Shown here one piece after another: positions 56,814 to 64,000 of a DNA stretch of 64,000 nucleotides. The position numbers were made by a program, and so were the translations under genes. The notes below the pieces were generated by a model. The model saw only the letters and a list, made by a program, of their open reading frames with translations, searched no databases and was not told where the DNA came from. Numbering within the stretch: position 1 is the first letter of the stretch; the number at the start of each line of letters is the position of its first letter. Source of the DNA: Amycolatopsis acididurans (GTDB lineage Bacteria > Actinomycetota > Actinomycetes > Mycobacteriales > Pseudonocardiaceae); the NCBI RefSeq assembly GCF_012328925.1, contig NZ_JAAXLS010000017.1:1-64000 (forward strand). Direction: 5' to 3'.

Positions 56814-58364
56814 TTAGGAGACCTCCACGTCCTCGGAGCGGACCGGGGCGAACCGCCTGGTGGGCGACTCCCCGTTGTGCGGGGCGGCATCCCTGCCGTT
56901 GCTCTTGACCGGGGTGAAGGCCTTGGTGTTCTCGTCCGCCGTCGCGTGCGGCAAGCGGCCGCGCAGCGCCATGTGCAGCCCGTCCCACAACGTGCCGTCC
57001 GTGCGGTCACGGGGATCAGGGTCGACCACGACGATGCCGATGACGCCGATCTGGCAGTCGGCCAGCTGCCGGGCCACGGTGTGCAGCCACGTGGTGTTCG
57101 CGTAGCCGGTTCGCACCACGAGGATCGTCTCCGTGCCCAGGTGGGACAGGTCCGTCCAGGCGGCGCCGGGCGCGACCGAACCGGCGCCGAGCACCCGCCC
57201 GCTCTGCACCGGCAGCGAGGTTTCGGCCGGGTCGATGATCTGGACCGCCCCGTCGCCGTCCGCGGCCGGTGCCACGGAGCCGGGCAGGTCGTCGATGAGG
57301 GTGACCGGGCCGTCCGCCGAAAGCTCGGTCGCGACGTCCAAGGCGAGCGCACCGGTGACGCGGGGGGCACCGAGGTCCAGCAGCGACACCGTTCCCGAGC
57401 CGGTCCGGATCGCGCGCGCCAGCGTCGCGGCCACCCGTTTGCGGTTCGAGGTCGCGCGCGAACGCCACACCAGCCTGGCCAGGCCGCGCCGCCGCGGGGG
57501 CAGCTGGGCGATGACCGACGCACCGAGGTTCGCCGCGAGCTCGCGCCGCAGCACCGGCCGGTCCCGCACGACGGCGGTCACGGCGGCCAGGGTGAGCCCG
57601 ATCGCGAGCCCCAGTGCCAGCCCGACACCGGCGTTGGTCGCCGTGGTCTTCAGCAGGGCGTTCGGCATGAGCCTGGGTGCGTCGACGATCTGCGTGCCCG
57701 CGGCGATGTTGGGGGAGCCGATTCCCGCCTGCTGCGCCTGGCTGTTGAGGTCCGTGATCTTCGACGAAAGGTCCGCGCGGCGCCCGTAGAGCGATTCGAG
57801 GTCGGTCGCGTTGGCGCGGGCGCCCTTGTTCGTCAGCGTCGCGATCTGGTTGTCCACGTCGGCGAGCTGGGCCTGCGCCTGGTTGCGCTGGTTGATCAGC
57901 GCGGCGGACTCGGCGTCGGCCGCGGCCTGGTTGCGCTGCACGTGGTCGGCGATGAACACGTCGGCCAGCGCCTTCGCCTTCGCCACCGCGTCGGAGCCGG
58001 ACTTGGCCTCGACGCTGATCTGCATGACGTTGTTGGTCAGCCCGAGCCCCTGGTACTCCTTCAGGAAGTCCTCGGGCTTTTCGTTGCTGCCGACCGTCTT
58101 CAGTGCCGCATCGGCGATCTTGGTGGTCTGCAGCACGGAGATGTCGGTCTTCATCAGGGTGCCGCTGTCGGTGGGGGAGTCGTCCTTGTGGATGACGAGG
58201 ATCTTCGTGACCGCGGTCGGCGGGTTGGGCAGCACCACGGCCAGCGCGGCGCCCGCGATCAGGCCGATCAGCGCCATCGCGAGCCACAGCCGCCGCTTGC
58301 GCCGGATGGCGACGACAAGCCGTTGCAGGTCGACAAGTGATGAGGACGTGCTGGGTGTGGTCAC
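56814..58364 (-). CDS. Wzz-like chain-length determinant with degenerate kinase-like domain
   Basis: A 516-residue protein. Residues about 25-45 and 240-260 are the two membrane helices flanking an extracytoplasmic coiled-coil region (QRNQAAADAESAALINQRNQ), the Wzz/PCP architecture. The C-terminal cytoplasmic part has GTVSLLDLGAPRVTGALAL then GPVTLIDDLPG, which lines up with a BY-kinase P-loop and Walker A-prime, but the G-x-G-K-S/T lysine motif is missing. It should regulate chain length and assembly but cannot phosphorylate itself. It starts at a GTG overlapping the next upstream Wzz-like gene. Confidence 0.83.
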   Translation of the reverse strand: MTTPSTSSSLVDLQRLVVAIRRKRRLWLAMALIGLIAGAALAVVLPNPPTAVTKILVIHKDDSPTDSGTLMKTDISVLQTTKIADAALKTVGSNEKPEDFLKEYQGLGLTNNVMQISVEAKSGSDAVAKAKALADVFIADHVQRNQAAADAESAALINQRNQAQAQLADVDNQIATLTNKGARANATDLESLYGRRADLSSKITDLNSQAQQAGIGSPNIAAGTQIVDAPRLMPNALLKTTATNAGVGLALGLAIGLTLAAVTAVVRDRPVLRRELAANLGASVIAQLPPRRRGLARLVWRSRATSNRKRVAATLARAIRTGSGTVSLLDLGAPRVTGALALDVATELSADGPVTLIDDLPGSVAPAADGDGAVQIIDPAETSLPVQSGRVLGAGSVAPGAAWTDLSHLGTETILVVRTGYANTTWLHTVARQLADCQIGVIGIVVVDPDPRDRTDGTLWDGLHMALRGRLPHATADENTKAFTPVKSNGRDAAPHNGESPTRRFAPVRSEDVEVS

Positions 58365-59692
58365 ACTGAACCTGCCATCGCCTCGCGGTCGGAACCGGCC
58401 TCGGACGGGTGGTCCGGCGGTTGTCTCCTCACCTGAACGGGATGGGCCAGCACGACGCCCACGATTTCGCGCCCGGCGTCGGCGCACGCCTCGGCGATCG
58501 CGACGAGTTCCCAGCCGGTGCGCGAGCCCGCGGTGAGCACGACGAGCACACCGTCGCTGCCGTCGGGCACGACCGGCCGGTCCGCGGTCACCTCCGCGAC
58601 CCGCAGTACGGGATGCCCGCCCGCCGCGGCGACCAGCTGGGTGAGCGCGCGGTGCGCGGGCGCGTCGTCCTCGGTGAGCACGACCAGTACCTGACCGGCG
58701 TCACGGCCGACGCGGGCGAGCACGCGCTGGTACCGCGCGTCGCGGTTGAGCTTGTCGGCCGAGACCGGCACCTGCGGCAGGTGCCACGGGCGGTCGGCCC
58801 CGAGCAGCCTGCGCAGTCTCGCCGGCCAGCCGTGGCCCGCCTCCGCGCGCTCGTCCGGGATGTCCACGGTGGTCAGGACCTTCGAGCCCAGCGCCGCAGC
58901 GATCTCCGACTCGTCGCGCGCACGCTTGCCGGTCCGCGCCGACCACAGGTGCCCGAGGACGCCGAGCAGGAAGAACACCACGGCCCCGCCCACGACGAAC
59001 TGGAGCATCGTCGGCGACGCCGCGCCGCTGGGCAGCTCGGCCGAGCCGAGCACCGCCATGTTCGCCTGACTGGTCGCCGCGTCGGCCTGGTTGAGGTTGT
59101 TGATCGCCTGCTGCAGCGACGTGCGCAGTGCCTCCAGCTCGGTGCGCGCCTGCACGCTCTCCACCGTCAGCGTCGAGCCGAGCTGCTGCGCCATGTCGCT
59201 GATGCGCTGGTTGGTCTGCGCGACCTGCTGCCGCAGCGCCTCACGTTGTGCCTGCTGCACCTGCGCGGCCGCGTCGGCGGTGCTGCTGATCAGCTGTGTC
59301 GAGTAGCGGACGAACTGCTCGGCGACCTTGTTGGCCAGCTCCTGGGCTCGCTCGGGACTGTCGGCCGAAACCGTGATCGTCACGACGTTGCCGTTGGACA
59401 CCGAGGTCGTCACGTGCTTGGCCAGGTCGGTGCCCGTGGTCTGCCAGCTCAGCTCGCCCGCGGCGCGGTCGAGCACGACCGTGCTGCCCGCGACCTGCGC
59501 CTCGGTGAGCAGTTCGTCGGCCTGGCGCGGGCCCTGCAGCAGGACATTGGACTCGGTCTGGTAGCCGGGGGAGAACAGCAGCGACGCACCGGCCCCCACC
59601 AGCGCTCCGGCCACCGCGAGCACAACGAGCAAGCGCCAGCGATGGCGGACGACCTGCCCGATCAGGGACAGGCGCACCGTATCGTCACTCAA
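58361..59692 (-). CDS. Wzz-like polysaccharide co-polymerase
   Basis: A 443-residue protein. Transmembrane helices occur at about residues 20-40 and 232-252, flanking an extracytoplasmic region with a long Gln/Ala-rich coiled coil (QQVAQTNQRISDMAQQLGST). The cytoplasmic tail has GQVLVVLTEDDAPAHRALTQ and DGVLVVLTAGSRTGWELVAI, again a degenerate kinase-like fold without Walker A. The start is a TTG at 59692, supported by GGGGAG 9 nt upstream. It is the second of an unusual tandem Wzz pair and overlaps the first by 4 nt. Confidence 0.83.
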   Translation of the reverse strand: MSDDTVRLSLIGQVVRHRWRLLVVLAVAGALVGAGASLLFSPGYQTESNVLLQGPRQADELLTEAQVAGSTVVLDRAAGELSWQTTGTDLAKHVTTSVSNGNVVTITVSADSPERAQELANKVAEQFVRYSTQLISSTADAAAQVQQAQREALRQQVAQTNQRISDMAQQLGSTLTVESVQARTELEALRTSLQQAINNLNQADAATSQANMAVLGSAELPSGAASPTMLQFVVGGAVVFFLLGVLGHLWSARTGKRARDESEIAAALGSKVLTTVDIPDERAEAGHGWPARLRRLLGADRPWHLPQVPVSADKLNRDARYQRVLARVGRDAGQVLVVLTEDDAPAHRALTQLVAAAGGHPVLRVAEVTADRPVVPDGSDGVLVVLTAGSRTGWELVAIAEACADAGREIVGVVLAHPVQVRRQPPDHPSEAGSDREAMAGSV

Positions 59693-59705
59693 GGCAGGAT
59701 TCTCC

Positions 59706-59722
59706 CCTCGAAAAGTTCGAGG
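59706..59722 (-). promoter_or_regulatory. stem-loop abutting the Wzz Shine-Dalgarno
   Basis: CCTCGAA-N3-TTCGAGG is a perfect 7-bp stem in the leader of the TTG-start Wzz gene. Its 3-prime arm (on the minus strand) runs into the GGGGAG ribosome-binding site. It may modulate translation or end the upstream glycosyltransferase transcript. The other part of the 142-bp spacer holds no clear feature. Confidence 0.5.
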
Positions 59723-59834
59723 CCCACGGCGCGTCGTGTGTTTCCGCGTGGCCGGCCTCCCTCTAACCCGTCGGCCGGTTCGCGCGGATGGTTACAGACC
59801 AGCCTGTGTCTTTTTGAAAACGCGACCGATCCGG

Positions 59835-61031
59835 TTAGTTGTTCTCCATTGCGTGTTCGTACGCGGCAACAAGTGACTTCGCGGAATTGCTCCAAGCGAG
59901 TGGTCCCTCGACCCGAGCCTGTCCCAGTTCGCCCATTCGCTTGCGTTCTTCGGGATCATCCAGTAGACGCGCCGTCAGCTTCGCGAATTCGAGCTCGTCG
60001 TTCGCGGGCGCGTACACCGCGGCCTCGCCGGCCGAAACCCGTGCCTCACGCAGATCGAAGGACACGATCGGCCGCGCCATCGCCATGTATTCCATGATCT
60101 TGTTCATTGTGGACACGTCGTTGAGCGGGTTGCGCGGGTCCGGCGACAGGCACACGTCGGCCGTCGAGAGGTAGCGGACCAGATCCTCGTCGGGGATGCG
60201 GCCGGTGAACTCGACACAGTCGGCGAGACCGAGTTCGCGCGAGAGCGCGACCATGTCGTCGAAGGTGTCGCCGGCGCCGACGAAAACGGCGCGCCAGTCG
60301 CTGCGCCCGACCTCGTCGCGCAGCAACCGCAGTGCCCGCAACGCGTAGTCGACCCCGTCCTGCGGGCCCATCACGCCGAGATAGCACAGCAGGTAGGGTT
60401 TGCCGCCTTTGAGTTCCGGCTCCGCGGGCACCCGGCGGAAGCGCTCGACCGCCGGTGCGCTGCGCACGACGAACACGTCGTCGGGTCGCTTCCGGCCGCG
60501 GGAAAGCGCGACATCGCGGTAGCTTTCGTTGGTGGCGATCACGACGTCCGCGGCCCGGTACGTCATCCGCTCCAGCGCGCACACCGCGCGGTAGAGCCGG
60601 TCCTCGCCGCGGTCGAACCGCGACAGGTACAGCTCCGGAACCAGGTCGTGCTGGTCGAAGACGAACTTCGCGCCTCGCCGCTTGAGCATCAGCGCGACGA
60701 GGAACAGCAGGTCCGGCGGGTTGCACGCGTGCACGACGTCGACCGGGCCGACCTTGCGCGCGAGCCGGAACGTGTGCCACAGCGCGCTGCCGTACTCCTG
60801 CAGGTACCCGGCCGGGCCGCCGGTGGCCGCCTTCAGCGGGTAGCGGTGGATGCGCACCTCGTCGATCACCGCGTAGGGCTCGGTGTCCCTCTTCGTCCCT
60901 TGTGGACAGATGACGTTCACCTCCCAGCCCGCGTCGCGCAGCGTGGTGCATTCCTGCCACACCCGCCGGTCGAACGGCACCGAGAGATTCTCGACCAGAA
61001 TGAGCGCTTTCTTACCAGGCAAGTCCCACAT
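59835..61031 (-). CDS. GT4 family glycosyltransferase
   Basis: A 398-residue GT-B glycosyltransferase. The N-terminal KALILVENLSVPFDRRVWQE is typical of GT4 enzymes of capsule loci (WcaI/WbuB-like), followed by VVHACNPPDLLFLVALMLKR and FVFDQHDLVPELYLSRF. The donor domain has LCYLGVMGPQDGVDYALRAL and STMNKIMEYMAMARPIVSFD instead of the classical EX7E context. It would transfer a sugar to the lipid-linked unit. The first 20 nt overlap the GDP-mannose dehydrogenase gene. Confidence 0.9.
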   Translation of the reverse strand: MWDLPGKKALILVENLSVPFDRRVWQECTTLRDAGWEVNVICPQGTKRDTEPYAVIDEVRIHRYPLKAATGGPAGYLQEYGSALWHTFRLARKVGPVDVVHACNPPDLLFLVALMLKRRGAKFVFDQHDLVPELYLSRFDRGEDRLYRAVCALERMTYRAADVVIATNESYRDVALSRGRKRPDDVFVVRSAPAVERFRRVPAEPELKGGKPYLLCYLGVMGPQDGVDYALRALRLLRDEVGRSDWRAVFVGAGDTFDDMVALSRELGLADCVEFTGRIPDEDLVRYLSTADVCLSPDPRNPLNDVSTMNKIMEYMAMARPIVSFDLREARVSAGEAAVYAPANDELEFAKLTARLLDDPEERKRMGELGQARVEGPLAWSNSAKSLVAAYEHAMENN

Positions 61032-62328
61032 ACCCCTGTTCGGTCCGGCGCGCGTCGGCGTCGGGAAGGCGGACGAGGTCGATCAGCACGCGATCGCCGC
61101 CGCGCGGCAACGCGGCCAGCACGGCCGGATCGGTGGAGCCGACGAGACACACCTCGGCGTGTGCCAGGACTTCTTCGACCGAGGAGGCGAGCAACTGGCC
61201 CAGATGCGGCAGGCGGCTCTCGATGTATTCGCGGTTGGCGCCCATCAGCCGGGACAGGCTCACGTTCGCGTCGTAGATGCGCAGGTCGTAGCCCTTGCCG
61301 AGCAACCGTTCCGCGAGCTCGACCAGCGGGCTCTCACGCAGATCGTCGGTGCCGGGCTTGAACGACAGCCCGAACAGGCCGATCCTGCGCTTGCCCGTGC
61401 GGACGACCAGTTCGTAGGCGCGCCGCAGATGTTCGTCGTTGGAGGGCAGCACGTGCGCGAGGATCGGCACCGACACGTCAGCGCGATGCGCGGCGTAGAC
61501 CAGCCCGCGCAGATCCTTCGGCAGGCACGACCCGCCGAACGCGAAACCCGGGCGCAGATAGGCGGGGCTGATGTTGAGCTTGCGGTCGGCGAGGAACACG
61601 TCCATCACGCGATGCGAGTCCAGCCCCAGCGCGCGGCAGATCGCGCCGAGTTCGTTCGCGAAGCCGATCTTGAGCCCGTGGAAGGCGTTGTCGGCGTACT
61701 TCGCCATTTCCGCCACCGGGATCGGCACCCGGAACACGTCGCCGGGCAGGCCCTCGTACAGCGCGGCCACGATATCGCCGGTGGCCTCGTCGATCTCGCC
61801 GATCACCGTCTTCGGTGGCTCGAAGAAGTCCTTAACGCTGGTGCCCTCGCGCAGGAACTCCGGGTTGACCGCGACGCCGAAATCGGGGCCCGCGGTGAGG
61901 CCGGAAGCCTTTTCCAGTATCGGCACGAGCAGTTCCAGGCAGGTGCCCGGCAGCATCGTGCTGCGGAAGACCACGGTGTGCCGGGCCTGCTTGACGGCCA
62001 GCTCTTCGCCGATCTGTTCGGTGACCCGCTCCAGAAACGCCGTGGACAGGCTGCCGTTCGGTTCCGACGGCGTGCCAACACAAATCAGCGACACGTCGGT
62101 GGCCGCGATCGCCTCGGCGACGTCCGACGTCGCGCGCAGCGCGCCGGTGCCCACGACCTGCGCGGTCAGCTCACCGATGCGGTCCTCCACCACGGGTGCC
62201 TTCCCGTCGCGGACGAGGTCGACCTTCACCGGGTTGACGTCAACCCCGACGACCTCGTGCCCGCGATAGGCCAGGCACGCGGCGGAAACACAGCCGACAT
62301 AGCCAAGCCCGAAGACGCTGATTCTCAT
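61012..62328 (-). CDS. GDP-mannose 6-dehydrogenase-like (AlgD family) nucleotide-sugar dehydrogenase
   Basis: A 438-residue NAD-dependent four-electron dehydrogenase. The N-terminal RISVFGLGYVGCVSAACLA, SLICVGTPS, VNPEFLREGTSVKDFF, AEMAKYADNAFHGLKIGFAN with the catalytic Lys/Asn, and PGFAFGGSCLPKDLRGL with the catalytic Cys are all present. The whole length, including GANREYIESRLPH near the end, aligns best with AlgD, the GDP-mannose dehydrogenase of alginate synthesis, rather than with UDP-glucose dehydrogenase. It would supply a mannuronic acid unit. It is the first gene of the leftward exopolysaccharide unit and is preceded by a hairpin that covers its ribosome-binding site. Confidence 0.9.
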   Translation of the reverse strand: MRISVFGLGYVGCVSAACLAYRGHEVVGVDVNPVKVDLVRDGKAPVVEDRIGELTAQVVGTGALRATSDVAEAIAATDVSLICVGTPSEPNGSLSTAFLERVTEQIGEELAVKQARHTVVFRSTMLPGTCLELLVPILEKASGLTAGPDFGVAVNPEFLREGTSVKDFFEPPKTVIGEIDEATGDIVAALYEGLPGDVFRVPIPVAEMAKYADNAFHGLKIGFANELGAICRALGLDSHRVMDVFLADRKLNISPAYLRPGFAFGGSCLPKDLRGLVYAAHRADVSVPILAHVLPSNDEHLRRAYELVVRTGKRRIGLFGLSFKPGTDDLRESPLVELAERLLGKGYDLRIYDANVSLSRLMGANREYIESRLPHLGQLLASSVEEVLAHAEVCLVGSTDPAVLAALPRGGDRVLIDLVRLPDADARRTEQGYVGLAW

Positions 62329-62331
62329 GAA

Positions 62332-62383
62332 AAGACTCCCGCCGCATCCGACTGCCTCAAGGGTCGGCCGCGGCGGGAGTCTT
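62332..62383 (-). terminator. terminator-like hairpin occluding the ribosome-binding site
   Basis: A perfect 14-bp stem, aagactcccgccgc at 62332-62345 pairing with 62370-62383, has a 24-nt loop. On the leftward transcript the 3-prime arm contains GGGAG, the ribosome-binding site of the dehydrogenase gene, and is followed by U-rich sequence and the ATG (62328). It can act as the terminator of the upstream LLM gene or as a switch that hides the start region. Confidence 0.78.
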
Positions 62384-62429
62384 GTTACACGGAACCGTTT
62401 CGTGAAGAACCGTCGATTCGGCTCCGGAC

Positions 62430-63302
62430 TTAGTAACCGGCCGCCTCGGGAATGATGTCCTTGGCGAAGATGTCGAGCAGCTTCAGGTCCGGCATTCCTG
62501 GCACCACGCCAATAGCGGCGTCGACGCCGAGCCCCGCCAGCCGGCGCAGCTCGGTCTTGAGCTCGTCGGCCTTCTCGCCGTTCGAACCCACGTCGAGAAT
62601 GTGGTAGACCGTTTTGGTGATGTCGTCGTAGTCACGGCCCTCGGCCGCACAGTGCTGCCGCAGCACATCCAGTTTGCGTTCGAGGTCCGGGCCGTTGAAG
62701 ATGTTGCACGCGTCGCCGTATTTCGCGACGAACCGCAGTGTTTTCTTTTCCCCGGAACCGCCGACCATGATGGGCGGGTGCGGTTTGGAAAGCGCTTGCG
62801 GAACGTTCATCAGCCGTTCCGCGTGAATGTAGTCGCCCTCGAATGGGCCGTCGTCGTCCGACCACATCCGCAGGACGTACCGCAGCGCCTCTTCGAGCAT
62901 TTCGAAGCGTTCCTTCGTGGGCGGGAACGGGAAGCCGAGCCCGCGCGACTCCTCCTCGTTCCAGCCGGCGCCGATCCCGAGCACCGCCCGTCCACCGGAC
63001 AGCACGTCCAGCGTGGTCACGGCCTTGGCCAGCACGCCGGGCTGGCGGTAGATCACGCCGGTGATGACGGTCAGCAGCTTCGCGCGCTCGGTGTGCGCGG
63101 CGAGATAACCGAGCGTGGTGTAGGCCTCCAGCATGTCATTCTCGACCGGGCCGACCGCCGGAATCTGGAAGAAGTGATCCATCACGCCGAGGTATTCGAA
63201 ACCGGCCTCGTCCGCGGCGCGCGCGACCCCGGCGAGTTCGGAGCCGAGTTTCGCGGGGCCGTTCGGCCAGGTGAAGTCGGGAATTTGTAGTCCGAGTTTC
63301 AT
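62430..63302 (-). CDS. LLM class F420-dependent oxidoreductase
   Basis: A 290-residue luciferase-like TIM-barrel oxidoreductase. Features are KLGLQIPDFTWPNGPAKLGS, EYLGVMDHFFQIPAVG, DVLSGGRAVLGIGAGWNEEE and PHPPIMVGGSGEKKTLR, a set typical of F420-dependent actinobacterial enzymes. Substrate is unknown. The ATG at 63302 is preferred over the TTG at 63311. It appears to be a single-gene unit and is separated from the exopolysaccharide unit by a hairpin. Confidence 0.9.
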   Translation of the reverse strand: MKLGLQIPDFTWPNGPAKLGSELAGVARAADEAGFEYLGVMDHFFQIPAVGPVENDMLEAYTTLGYLAAHTERAKLLTVITGVIYRQPGVLAKAVTTLDVLSGGRAVLGIGAGWNEEESRGLGFPFPPTKERFEMLEEALRYVLRMWSDDDGPFEGDYIHAERLMNVPQALSKPHPPIMVGGSGEKKTLRFVAKYGDACNIFNGPDLERKLDVLRQHCAAEGRDYDDITKTVYHILDVGSNGEKADELKTELRRLAGLGVDAAIGVVPGMPDLKLLDIFAKDIIPEAAGY

Positions 63303-63336
63303 GTAACCCAACCCTATACCCGGAGTAACTCCAGGC

Positions 63337-64000
63337 TCAGAAATCCGTAATCACGTGCAGCAAATCGTGCACCGGATCGGTGACGTAAACCGTTCCGGTG
63401 CGCTGGTGCACCGCGACCTGACCGGGATTGATGCCGAGCGAGAGCTCACCGGTGATCGCGCCCGTGGCGCCGTCGATCTTCACGATCCCGTCCGGTCCGC
63501 CGTTGGTGTACACCGTATGGCTCGCCTGGTGCACCGCGACCGAGGAGGCCTCGCTGCGCAGCAGGATCGTCGCGCGTTCGGTCCGCGAGTCACCGTCGAC
63601 CACCGACAGATGGTGGATGCCCGAGTTCGCCACGTACACCGTGTTGCTCGCTTCGTGCACCGCTAAACCCGTGGGCGCCTTGCCGACCGGCACGCTCGCG
63701 GTGAACTTGCCCGAGGCGAGGTCGAGCACCTCGACGGTGTTTGTGGCGGGGCTGGTGAGGTAGCCCACCTGCGGGCCGGGGTTCACGCACATGGCTTCGA
63801 AACCCCTGACCGGACTGCTCAGCACGGCGTCGACGACGCTGGCGACGGTGTCGACCACGGCGACACAGCCCGCGGACGCGCTGCCGACGTAGAGCTTGCC
63901 GGTCTCGGCGTCCACGGCCGGTGCGGTGGCGCCGGGACCGCACGGCACCATGCTTCGCGGGTCGCCATTGGCTTCGAGCACCGCGACGGTGCCCGCCCCG
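63337..64000 (-). CDS. YVTN/YncE-type beta-propeller protein (partial)
   Basis: The window ends inside this leftward gene, so the N-terminus is missing; at least 221 residues are visible. They contain repeated propeller blades such as KAPTGLAVHEASNTVYVANS, ASSVAVHQASHTVYTNGGPD and NPGQVAVHQRTGTVYVTDP, each with the hydrophobic T-V-Y-V strand of the YVTN family. These proteins are usually secreted or surface binding domains. The stop codon lies at 63337, 35 nt from the LLM gene start, in the same direction. Confidence 0.85.
   Translation of the reverse strand, partial: GAGTVAVLEANGDPRSMVPCGPGATAPAVDAETGKLYVGSASAGCVAVVDTVASVVDAVLSSPVRGFEAMCVNPGPQVGYLTSPATNTVEVLDLASGKFTASVPVGKAPTGLAVHEASNTVYVANSGIHHLSVVDGDSRTERATILLRSEASSVAVHQASHTVYTNGGPDGIVKIDGATGAITGELSLGINPGQVAVHQRTGTVYVTDPVHDLLHVITDF

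Overview
The window is high-GC actinobacterial DNA. Gene content and order (complete nuoA-N operon with a Rex-type control region, actinobacterial menaquinone genes menG/menJ, a KorAB ferredoxin oxidoreductase, mycobacterium-like mgtA, frequent GTG/TTG starts, 4-nt ATGA/GTGA overlaps) suggest a Pseudonocardiaceae member such as Amycolatopsis or a close relative. That assignment is an inference from gene families, not a database match. I saw no rRNA, tRNA, CRISPR array or insertion sequence.

Region 1 (1-8.1 kb) holds a DUF559/AbiEi-like protein and a 22-bp tandem-repeat array. These are followed by an inositol-phosphatase-family enzyme, two GT4 mannosyltransferase-type enzymes (the first mgtA-like), a small secreted protein, a secreted GH43 enzyme, the demethylmenaquinone methyltransferase MenG and the menaquinone reductase MenJ.

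Region 2 (8.1-24.5 kb) is the 14-gene NADH dehydrogenase I operon nuoA-N. Two perfect Rex-type operators lie 32 bp apart just before nuoA, and a strong hairpin follows nuoN. Three odd insertions interrupt an otherwise standard operon: about 40 extra residues inside NuoG, and two small ORFs (nuoG/nuoH and nuoI/nuoJ junctions), each joined to both neighbours by ATGA overlaps.

Region 3 (24.5-34.3 kb) holds an MFS drug exporter with a fused C-terminal winged-helix-like domain, a long-chain polyprenyl diphosphate synthase, a membrane-anchored disordered protein, korB/korA, a crotonase, an Lrp regulator and a divergent dimethylargininase.

Region 4 (34.5-62.3 kb) is a large Wzx/Wzy-type exopolysaccharide locus made of two convergent transcription units. 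The rightward unit (34530-46312) carries an unusual-sugar module (C-methyltransferase, glucose-1-phosphate cytidylyltransferase, PIG-L deacetylase, epimerase, DUF4910 protein, 3,5-epimerase, class III aminotransferase), a flippase, a GT2, a pyruvyl transferase and a secreted beta-helix protein. The leftward unit (62328 to 46287) carries an AlgD-like GDP-mannose dehydrogenase, GT4 enzymes, two Wzz-like proteins with degenerate kinase domains, an AsnB-type amidotransferase, a bi-domain oxidoreductase, a heparinase II/III-like lyase, a beta-helix lipoprotein paralogous to the one in the other arm, a Wzy polymerase and a PAP2 phosphatase. Together they suggest a secreted uronate-containing, possibly amidated and pyruvylated polymer. 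Region 5 (62.4-64 kb) has an F420-type LLM oxidoreductase and a partial YVTN beta-propeller protein.
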